From the NCBI GenBank assembly GCA_020650975.1, contig JAIPMN010185006.1:1-27193 (forward strand): a stretch of DNA of 27,193 bases, written 5' to 3'. A program made the translations under genes and the position numbers. Shown in pieces: positions 13,201-25,200 of the stretch; the stretch's first letter is position 1; every line of letters begins with the position of its first letter. The stretch comes from Apostichopus californicus (lineage: Eukaryota > Echinodermata > Holothuroidea > Aspidochirotida > Stichopodidae). The notes beneath the pieces are model-generated. The model ran no database searches, was not told the DNA's origin, and saw only the letters and a list, made by a program, of their open reading frames with translations.

Positions 13201-16200
13201 AGATCACTGTTTGTACTTATTGCTGTAATTTATCGAGAGAAGTAGTTCATCAACCACCATGATAGAGGTTAATACTCTTAATTGTATTTGATATTTTTCT
13301 TTGTTACATATTAGCTTTGAAAGCTCCTCATAGACCCCCACTGGTCGGGGCCTCACAAACACTCGCAGTGCACAGCGTGATTGCATCGTGCCACTTGTCT
13401 TGTTCACCATATAGCCTCATTGCGTAAGTTACTGCGTAGTTTCGTATAAATGCCTGTGTCATTTTTGTAAGCAGGCCGTTTGAGCATTCTGTGTCGAGTA
13501 AATTTAAAAGAAGTAACACAACCAATTCATATTTATTTTCAAACTTAAACTAAATTAACCAAAACTACCTCTCGTGTGTTTAACTCAAAATGACAATCGT
13601 TGGCGTCGCAAGCTTACAAATGCTATCATTTATTTTCCTCACTCCACATGTTGTCAGTTACGACTGTACAGTTCAGCCCTATAGCAACTTCGTATCAATT
13701 CCTGTATTCAATGACGTAATATAAGCTGACACAACTATACATTACGGTATGTTTTAAAGCCTGTTTGTGAAGTAACGGGCTTTCTGTAAGTTTTATCAGA
13801 CATATGTCTAATATGAACGATACAAAATAGAAAACAAGTTCTCTCAGCGTGTACTTACTATTTATGGTAACCTACTACAATTAAGAACACCAAATATATT
13901 GTCCATTGGTAAAAATATAAAAAGAAGAAACCGGTGAAATTAAAGAATTATTGAGGTGAGGATTAAATGGTCAGAACTTTCCACTACCGTTTTGCATTGC
14001 ATTTTACTGCAATATTGAAATCATAAAAAGTGACAAGAGAGCTAACTTGTTATTTACAGCTGAGATACCGTCACCTGATGATGCTAATCACAGACTACTC
14101 TGCCTCTTTATGAAAATAAAACCTCATTGCATCGTTCTTTTAGTTGGTCTATGCTCTTTATACAGTAACCTGAATACCCTATTATGCACATCATTATTAT
14201 TACGCTGGTTATTGCTTCCGAAATCAAGTTGTATTTTTGACGCCCATCGGGTTCTTCCCTGTCTCACGTCCTCATTAAAGTATATATGTTATCTCTATAT
14301 TTAAGTTTCTCTAAGCCGTGGCTTCTATCAAACTGATAAACAAGTCATATCAACTAATGATGATAAGATCCTTTTATCGTTATGTATAAACCCAAGAACT
14401 TGGTATATGATTTACCTTACATTATTTCATCTGGTTTGACTGGTAATTTAAAGCAAACATACGATTGGTAAAAAGCTAAATGGAAAACATAAATGCCGTA
14501 GTTACATGCCTGGTGTGTTAATATAAAAGTGACTTACATTGTGGCTTGATGCAATTTCTAGGAGTACTTTGGTAGACATCTGGAGTTGTTTACTATCAGT
14601 TCTCTGTAGAAACACTTCCTCGGAACACAGCCGTGGTAGACTTGGTTCATTTTCAATCTTTAAATGCAAGTGTAAACATATCTCTTCAATCACAGGATAA
14701 TTAATATTTGCAGTTATAAAAGTACGATGCTCTTGCTAATGTAGCCTTTATCACGACAAAAGTTTACAATCATCATGACAGTCTAAAGAGAGGTGTCATA
14801 GACGGGAACGTAGCTAGATTTTTTGTTTTAGAGGAGTTAAATGCTAGGAAAAGTCGGATGTGTACAAACAGAACCTGTTTTCTAACAAAGACCGATTTTT
14901 CTGACAATTTCGTTTTGCATTTGAGGGCATCCCTTACCGCTTTACAACGCCACTGGTCACTGATTACAGAATGAAAATTCCGATGTGAAATTCGTTCAAA
15001 ACAACTTTAAACAATCATTTCTGGTATCATAAAGAAAATATTTAAATTGAAGTTAATGAGTAGTACTGAGTGTAAACAATTATCTAACGATGTGTAAGTT
15101 TTTATCCAAAAGCAAGTTAAATGTAGAAAAACGTGACCTAGGTATAACTGTTTGGCAATTAAATTTCTTTAGCTGTCGTGGTTTTACTTAATTCGGGCAA
15201 AACTTTGACCAATGTTGGTTGGAAACATACGAACCAAGGGGCGTACAACCGAATTGAAAAGTGTGAGTGTGAATGTGGGGTGGGGGTCTGGGTTGGGGGT
15301 ATATGACCGAACATGGATACTACTGAAGGGGTCCGCGAGCCCCTTGGAGCAAAGCCTTTATCGGGTGGGGTCCAGGGTCCTGATGGGGTCCAGCGCCGAA
15401 GCCCCGGCGGTTACCCAGGTAGTGGACTCACATCTAGAAATCTTCAACTTTGCTTCTGTTTGATACCTGAATTGATATGTCAGTCATAAATATACTTTAA
15501 CGAAAGTCACATCTGAAAATTAATTAGACTTACATTAACAAAGACTTTCTAACTTACACCCGGGTGTCACTTAGGACCTTATCATGATTAATAAAATTGA
15601 GGCTTAAATCCAGAATGGAAACTTTTCAAACTTTGCACACACGAATAAATCATCTTGTTATACAAATGTCTACAACATGCACACATATGGTATCATAAGT
15701 ACACTTAAAAAGCATTATTGGGTAAATGGGCACATTCACGTTATCGAAAACTTACAAAACTCTATAAAGTAAAGATACTTCAAGGCCGTAACTTTGGTAG
15801 AATCCTAGAATGGCAGTTGAGGAACACCGAGAAACATTATGCATCTTCCAAATGTTGTGTAGCGGTGCTTTGATGTGCGTATATACCAGAGCCTATTTTT
15901 AAGAACTTTTTTGTGGGTGGACCGTTTCCTAAAATGGACCATCATGACAATATCTATAAGTGGAGCGCCACCATAGGTAATAGGTTGGTGCGTAGCGCAG
16001 AAAAATATTTTTGCCGAAAGCGATTTTCGGAAATGGCATTTTCCAGTTGCACAGTCTCAGGTAACTGATGATATAAAAAGCACACCAGGGCATTTTGATG
16101 GTAGACGAAGCCTACATATTCTGAGTGGAAGCCATATCCTTGTGAAATTTAGTAAATTAATCGTTTTGTATCATTTTTGGTTTTACAAGTCAAAAAGGGA

Positions 16201-19200
16201 CCTACTGAAGGTGGGGGTGGGGAGGAGGGCAAATGAGCTGAGTGGGTGGGCCATATAGGAGACTGTGCCTCAATATTCTTAGTTAAAACATTTGGGCATT
16301 GATATAGGGCTAACCATGAGACATATAGGCTTATATAAAAAATATAGACGTACTAAATATATTTATGAACCGTAACTTCACATCAGTTCACGCAGCTTAA
16401 ATCTTAGGAGCTTTCACGCATTTATTGCTATTCTAACAAAACGCGTAAAAACCAAAGCAAAAGCACGCTCGACTTGATAAGTTGCTTCAAAAGATAAAGA
16501 ATCGTAGAAAGTCATATGCCACAGTCATTGTGTCTACAAAAATATATCACAGTCAAATTAGTCAACCTCATGATATAACATCGATATAAATTAATAGTTA
16601 ATTCCAAAAGGGATTGATATATTTCAAAAGATGTTATATCGTTTGGAATAGACAACTTTCACCTTACGCTATAGGCCAGGAGAATGATAGAAATGTTGTC
16701 TATCCTTTTTGTATGTGTTTGTTTTTAATTATCCTTATTCTTGGTCTGGAAGGGGGAAGGGGGTAAGGCTTATTGGATATCTTTCATCGTATTGTTCATT
16801 CTGACTTCGCTATGAAAGTGTAAATCCTTAACTTTAATATGGACAAGTGTATCCTGGTTCCACTTTATATGTATACATATCATGTAGGAGAGAAAAGCTA
16901 ATATATTTGTGTAAGAACTATATAAGTTAGAATATTGAAATATTTTCTGTCGCAGGGACTTACGGTAAGCAACAAGGAGACTTGAGAGTTGCCGAACTTC
17001 CACGTGCCATATGAGATGTCTAAGAGCAATTCATGCTTCGATGGTTTCCACAGGACTGGAAAAGACGTAAACCATATCACGTTAAACTGCATAAAATTTG
17101 ACCACCACTGTCGTTATTATTATGACATGTTTCGAAGTTTCGAAAAATGCGTAAGATTATATTAGCATATTTGCAAAAGAAAAATAATCTAGTTAATTTG
17201 CCTGAAAAGCTAAAAGCTATTTCAAATAATAGATTCAAAGTAAATGTCTGCTTCTGTTCTTAGTTCTTACTTTTGTTAATTTGCCTATTTTGATTAAGAA
17301 TATAATGAAAACAAATGTTTCTTCATGACCATGTAATATTCAGAAATGGCTTTCTTAATAAACTAAACTTTGGCCAATTATCATGTTATTTTAGTTGTAC
17401 ATAATTAAATTACCGACAATACGGAAACAGCTGCACTTGCTGAATTTTTGTTTTCAGTTTGATTATTCTGCCTTCCTTTATTTTTTTCCAATTACAATAC
17501 TCTAAACTAACTTTACTGATTTTTTTTTTTACTGAGTACGATCTTACCTTGAGGATGTTTTGATTTCATAAAAAAAGATAAAGACTCGAGAGAAAATGAG
17601 AGTGGCAACAGACAGTCAATGAATCTGAGGGCAAAGGAGGAAGTCATTAACATATAACAAGACGACACGAACTAGTGTAAGTTCATTTAACTTGTATTTC
17701 GTTTATTGTAAAGTTTATCATAATGTCGAATTAACTTGAAAGTATAATGATTCTGTTGACTTATATATTGACACTTAGGTTGTTTTCAACCAATGTTACT
17801 GTACAAGTGTAAGATGAAAAATGAGTTATTATATTTTAAAATTGTTATAACAAATTTATATAACCACTTAACCGAATGATATAAGGTCAGAATGACTAAA
17901 CATCTAAAATGGGTACTCACGTCAAATTCTTTAGATTATGACATTCTTGTGCATATCTAACTACCCCTCGTGTTTCGTTCTGAGACATCTCTGTTCCCTT
18001 TCCTGGTCTGATTTCCAGCTTCTCAATTGTCGACAGAACTGGAATATGTAATCCAGATTCTAGACTAATACCTTCGTCATTGGCTTCAGCTAAGCCTTTA
18101 TCTAGTACTAAACAGGAGATTGGAACCTAAAAGACAAATGATGACGTAATGACAGTGTTTTAAACAGTTGTTTAGTAAAAACATAGTATTATTTCAATAT
18201 ATTATTCCGTCAATTAATTTTCTAATGAAGTAATTAATTGATCTGATCTCAAATAACTGCATTGGATTATAACTTTAGTTTACATGCTCAAAGTGCATGT
18301 TTTGTAAGATAATTGTACTTAAACATGTAAGAATTCAACACTGAGTAGATATTTTGATCAGTGCTTTTACATGGAATACAATAGTTTTACAACCACTCTG
18401 AGTATGGTGATGTTCCTCTTGGCAAGGTAAACAAATTGGTATGCATGATTTCTAAAGGTAGGGTACATATCATGATACATGACATGCTGTGTATACAACA
18501 ATAAAATCGTAGCATAATTACCTGATTTTTGGATGCAAACTCGAGTATTTGAATTGTCGATCTCTGCAGTAATTTGCTCTCGTACTTATTAATGGTAATA
18601 GCGCTAGACGAGACTAGATCAGACACTGTTTTTATAAATTTATCAGTCTTATCTTCCTGTTCTAGCGTGCACAAAATTGCAAATTTTTTCCCCTCAATCT
18701 CATTCTGCAAGTATTGGATAATTTTCTCCGCTGCAATTTTGTTAAGTCCGCATGCAAATCTGTAGACATATTGTAAGTCAAAAGGATCTAAATTCTGCAG
18801 AAATTTGTGAATAGAATGAATTTGTCCACCTGCTAATTGTTCAGCAACGTAATGGGCAGCGTACCACTCACAAAACAGTTTGTGATAAAAGCGAACTTTT
18901 GTTTTGTACTGAATATAGCTTTTCGTGTACCATGTATCTGCAAAACTAAGAATTTCTTCTTCCACTAATATTCCAATACGAATATATTGATCGTAAAATT
19001 CATGTCCTAGCTGATTGCGAAGCTGCTCATGATCCCAAACAATTTTCTGGTACTTTCCACTCAAAGCTTCAAAGGCGATTTTATCAAGATCTTTGTGTTC
19101 ATTTTCCATTAGCTCAAACTTCTCGACGTTGTCGTCTTTCATTTTATTTCTCATGTGACTGTGAAAGGAAGCTATCATGAAACGAAAAAAACTAGTTACG

Positions 19201-22200
19201 GAATTGAATGTCACAAAATCTTCCTTTTCGTACGTCATGTGCGCAAACGTGACGAAGAACAATGGGACTTGACAGAGGTCATCAAGAACAGGATTTTTCT
19301 GCAATTTTCTCATAATTTTATCAACGGCCTCTCCACCATTTCCAATAACTGCCTTTTCAACGTACCTCTTACGTGCCTCTTCACCGAACCCTGTAAGCCG
19401 AACACGATCGGAGTGAGGTGCAATTGCTTCTGGCACACAAGAGGGTCTTGTCGTTAGAATGACGTTAAATTCCTGAAACATATTTTTCTTCATGATGTGA
19501 TAAAAGTCTGTTTTTCTGCTTTCTCGATCGGGATACTCATCGAAGCCGTCTAGTAAAACCAACACGGAGTTCATTTGGTTCAATATTTCCTGTATTTCTT
19601 TCTCACTTATATCTGAATCCATTGGTAGAATGAATCGTCTAATCGCACTACGAATTGATTTAACTCCACCAAGTTGCCGTAGACGTAAATATATAACGAC
19701 GTCTACTCCACGTAATGGGGACTTAGGGAGAGATTTGCACCAGTCATAAAGTAATTGTAAAGTCAAAGTTGACTTGCCGTAGCCAGGTTCTCCTTCTAAA
19801 ATCTTCAGTTTTGTTTTTAAACAGTTTTCTTTGACTAATTCTTCATAGGATGATAATGTATCCCAATGAGCCTCTCCTTTCGATATGCCTGTCATGATGT
19901 CAATACCGCCCTCAACAAATACCTTGTCCACGCAATACATTCTGTCTTTGATGTAGGGGATTGGTTGAACAGAATCATACAATATTTCATACTTTGCTTT
20001 TAACTGCTTGATGAATCGCTCAGCTTTCTCAGAGTGACCTGTAATACAAGTTAATATGGCTTATATATAAGCAAAAACACTTATAATGTTGTAAAACACG
20101 TTTCTCGTGTACGTTAATTTGAACTTAAATTCATTCATTTCGTATATATTTCTACAACATCCAGAAATTGATCAATGTTTTATCATAGGTATACATATGT
20201 CATAATATTCACAATTCCATACAAGTAATTTGTGGGTACATGGTATGAGAAATAATTGGTATCTATTAGATGAAACATTGGAATATTAAATACATTTTTG
20301 TCTAGCCAAGTGTGATCAACAATCGATATGCATTGTAACTAACGTTCTACAAATACCCAAAATCGTTTATACTTCACATTATTTGTATTCATATAGCATT
20401 ACTTGAGTCAGCGAGAACATATATACAATGCATAATGGCCAATTTAGGACAAGTATCAGTTTGTTAACGTTCCTCATTTCAGGAACACTTACATGTGTCC
20501 ACTTTCATCATTGGAATTTCCTGTGAAGAAACAAAAATCACGTAGTTATACATGATTAACCAAATAAAAACTTACATTTATTGACCTGCTTCCGAATTGT
20601 ATTATTATTAGTTTGCAATATATTTCCTATCCCGTATTGTGGCGAAGGCAGGATGTTAAACAGCTAAATTGATCAGTAGATTTAAATATTTGCAAAAATA
20701 GTGCTTGTAAGATCCAGCTGGCGTAAGATATGACCCTACGTATGGGAGCGATACCACAATAGCTCGCACACAATGTTATGCTAAATAATTGAAATAAGAG
20801 ATATATGTTGGATTGTGTCGGTCTTAGACAGAGGACAATCTGTATCCGGCTTTATTTCTTTAAAATATATACTCGCTGGTGTGTTTATACATGGCGACCA
20901 CCCAGCTAAGGACAGACACAGTTTCACATAATCAGTATCTTCCTAATCCTGGTCCAAGTAATTGAATAAGACAGTAATTTGAAATGAACTGTCTGTCACA
21001 TTTGAATAAAACAAATACTTTGAGTAAGAAAAGAAGAACTCAGCGTTGTACAAATGAGTGGACAATAAACACAATTGTATGTCTGAGTTGTCTATATTGG
21101 TTCAAACTTGTGCGTAAATTCTCAATGAGAATGGACACTCGCGTGGAAGAAAAAAGTTTTTTTTGGTCATACCGAATCGTCGTTAATTTTGTATGAAAAC
21201 AGTATACACCCATACAGCAAAACCATAACAATACAAAACTCAAATTATGCTTAGAGACATAGTGAGTATTATGACTGATTATTAGTGAAACAGGTAGATA
21301 TCCTTATGTGAACCAGTTATACATTTCCAATAAGTTTTCATACATTACCTCTTCCATATCATTGATCCCACTTCTTTTTGGTTTCCTTCTCTTTGCTGAA
21401 ATGAAAACAACATATTAGTTTTCGTCTGCGGTTTATTTTGACTTTAATTTTACACTTTATTTTGTCATAACAGATAATGAAGCCTAAAATGCTCTATTCA
21501 TTTGCACTCGAGTACGCTACTGATAAAACACTGCGATCATATTTGACTGTATTAAATAGTATTAAATAATGAAACTGAATTATGTGGACTGCTTCGTGCT
21601 TATCGCTGACCTCTGACTTGTTTTCATATGTATTACGTGCAACCTATGAAAGGGCAAATTGATATAAACTAGTGATTAAAATTACTGTTTATACGAATAT
21701 ATACATTTGATAAGGGGTCGATCTCCCAGTTTGTTATACGGATTTTGTCTCTACCAAGAGTACTATTATACAAGCAAACGGTGTATATACAAGCATGTAG
21801 ACATATGTTACCTTTAAAGAATTCCTTACCTCTTCTCTTTCTGCACATGAATACCAACACGACCGATGTGATCATAAAGACAGTTATTAAAGCGCCCACA
21901 ATAATGGCTATTGTTAAAATGTTTGAGTCCCGTTCTCTAAGAAGCACTGCAGAATATATAAAGTATATACACAAGAAGAAATGATGAAACAGTCTTACAA
22001 AATGGATGCACATTTTCGAATAGTTATTCTTATAGCACTGTCAGTATTTTTACTTCAACAAGCCATACTTGCCATTGTTAAAGAGTAGATCCACTTTGGT
22101 AGAAAGACTGAAGAGTTCAGAATTTCCTCCTACAGCGTGACACTCTAAAGTAATTTTATCTTCAGCTGTTAGAGTGATGTCATAATTTACTGTGAGAGAT

Positions 22201-25200
22201 ACGTCATATCCATCACCCTCCTTTGTCACTTTCAATACATGCTGTGTAAACACAATAGGGGTTTCCTGCCGAAATGCTCTCCACTCAAGTGTCACCTCTG
22301 GTCTTATTCCTAGTACAGAACATGTCAAGACGTCTCGAGTTTCCTTTTCCAGCACACAGTACTGTTGGTGATTACAACCGTCTACCATTGGAAAAGCTGG
22401 CATTGGATCCACTGAAATGATATACCAACAACACCAAAAATGATCTTAATATTGCACAGTAATAACATAAAGGTAGATGAGTATGTTAAGAGTATACATT
22501 TTTAATGAATTATTAATGTTAAAGGTATATATCAAATTGCATTACCAGTAGGTTATGAAGAAGCATCATCCGTAAAGGACTCACGTTTACGTGATCAAAA
22601 GCAGTCAAATGAAACGAATACGATGTTAAGCAAAAGTAACATGAGACAAGGACTTGATAATTTAAGGATAAAAGTGTCATGGTAAAAATACAGTGCACAT
22701 AAGATGATTATGTTATTTTAATAAGCCAGGTTACTTTAAAGGTTCTACACAGATTATTTACGACTACAGTGTGTAATTTTAAAGTGCGCTTAGCTAGCTC
22801 TGGGCAACTTCTTACGTTTTAGCAAACTGTTAAAGTAAAAGGGACATATAGAGTCGACTTTCAATAATGTAAAACTGAATAATTCCTATGTTAAGAAAAG
22901 ACCAACTCCGCGTTCATTAACCGTCTCCAAAGGGGTAGAAATTGGTAAAAAGTACTTCTACGTAATAGTTTTCACGAAGTCAAGGGTGAAGCGCAGAAGA
23001 GTACAAACATGTAACCGTTCTACCCAGTGTATTGAGTATGGAAAAATATCAAACTAGCCAAAATAATACCTTTCTCAACAGTCTGTTACAAGAACGTTAA
23101 GATTAGGATTTAGGTGGAAAATCACATATTGGTACATAAGACATCAAACAAAACATTGAATGGCTTCTTTTTTCAATTTTGTTTGCATTTTCCTCCTATC
23201 AAGAAAGAAAAGCTCCGCAAAACCCCGCAAAATTGCATCGCTTAGGGAAATTAGAAAACAAATGACGTCGTTTGTCTACCAAGTCGAAACTGCATGATAT
23301 CGTCGCAGGGAACTGCTTACTGTCTTCACATACAGTTGATATACACACACTAATACGCATACACAGCATAGTTAGCTCAAACATATTGCGAAATGGCGGC
23401 CGGTGGCATTGACCACAAATTTGATGATCTTAGGATTTCGGATTCAGATAGCTATAGCGAAGAAGGCCGAGAAATGGAGAACATGTTTGACAATCGTGGG
23501 GAAGTTTTTCCCTACATGTTCGAAATAGCAAAAAGGAGGCCGGATCGGACAGTGATGTCGAAATTCCTCGTCTTGACGGAACACAATGGTAACGTTAGGC
23601 CTAGCGTACTGTATAGGTAGTTGTGCGACTGGTTAGGCCTATATCCGATAAACATTTTCCTAACTTTGCTCATACTCTTAGCTAACCAAACTTATGAAGG
23701 GACTTTTATTTGCACGACCAAAGCAAGATTTGTTCTTTTAAAACATAAACTACCGAATACAATCAACACAAAAATACAATTATATACTTATTGCCCATTC
23801 TTCTGTCGGCTAGGAAGAGCGGCGATGACAGGAAAAATTCACTGGTAGCAGTTTTCTTGTCGAAAGAAGCAATATGACCAACTAACTTGAAAATTAGTTT
23901 TTCGTCCTAAGCTGAGCTATCAGTGTTAGACGAACACGAACCTTGGCAAATCTCTGAACTGTTGTGCAGCCCTTCTCCAATGATATTTTTTACCGTCCGT
24001 GACGTATTGTTTACGTCTTGGATCTTGGTAAGCACATTTTGCTTTTGTAGTTTTTGCCACCGTGGTACTTAGTTCCCCATGATGTCTATCATACGGGATA
24101 GGCTTGGTAATTAACTTAAATAAAACAGTTACAAACAATCGGGGAACTAAAAATTTGGAGTATAGGGTTTTGATATATAGCTTCTCAATCTTTGCAAGTT
24201 TCAAAGGAACCTGCTACGTGTCTCTTGACTTTTAAACATAATATTTGCGGTGTTTTCCCTTAGTGTAGGTCGAATCGAGATTGAAAGTCATTGAATTGAA
24301 GAAATCCTACGTATAACTGATAGCAGAACATATGAAGGGTTTTAAATTACACAGAACGCTGCAAAGTAATATTTTCATATACAAAAGAAGGTGTCATGAG
24401 CAAGATTACAATGATTTTCAACATTTTTAATGCCATAACATGTTATGGAAAGACTTGAAAATTCCCTGCTAACTCTGTCGTTGTGAAAATTCTTCTTGAC
24501 AAAAATGATATAACCATGCAGCTTACCAATGACAGATACATTGTGCAACTTGATACCTCCGCTGACACCGTTATCGTGCAGACACGCGTAGAGTCCTTCA
24601 TGTTCTACCAACGTGTTCTGTAGAGAAATGCTGCCATCAACTTCAAGTTGGTATTCTTTGTAGGTCAATTGTGTGAGATTACTTGGCTGGAATATACTAA
24701 CAAACATGGTTTCAACGTCCGCTATTCTTCCACGTGATCGCTTCCACATGAGTAAATTTAGAGTACGGTCGTTACATGATAAATACATTCGTGAATTAAT
24801 TTTTACATAAGTTTTAACAGGAGTGAGCATAGAAGTGTAATCAATTTGACGTTCAATCAGAATGATGTTTTCTTGTTTCATCAAATTTAAAGGAACACTA
24901 GAAGCCTGACAGACCAATAGGGCAAGAAAGGTTGAGTCCTCCAAAGATAACGTTGCTGTTGCACGTGACCTATAAGTTACATTTTTATTTGTGAAATTCA
25001 TGTAATTTGATGGTAAATTGTAATCCCTTCCATGTGTTCTTTTTGCCCAACTCAAGTAGATCGCGGGACGGCTTTCTTTGATGGAGCAAGTTGCTTCAAT
25101 ATGTTTTATAGTCGACTTGACACAGATGTTATCGAATATGTACGAGCACTGGTCAACGGTAGGAATGGTAGTAGCTGGTGTCACTGTAGGCAGAAAAACG

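Noticed and set aside
13204..13525. Two overlapping minus-strand frames with protein-like composition
   Set aside because: No recognisable family, no coherent splice borders, and the two frames compete for the same bases. Could be an old mobile-element remnant.
19155..19457. Plus-strand 100-codon frame opposite the NACHT exon
   Set aside because: Antisense shadow of a strongly supported coding exon.
23926..24204. Minus-strand 92-codon frame rich in basic residues
   Set aside because: It lies in the receptor intron between exons 3 and 4, lacks Ig features and matching splice sites, and I could not link it to a known family.
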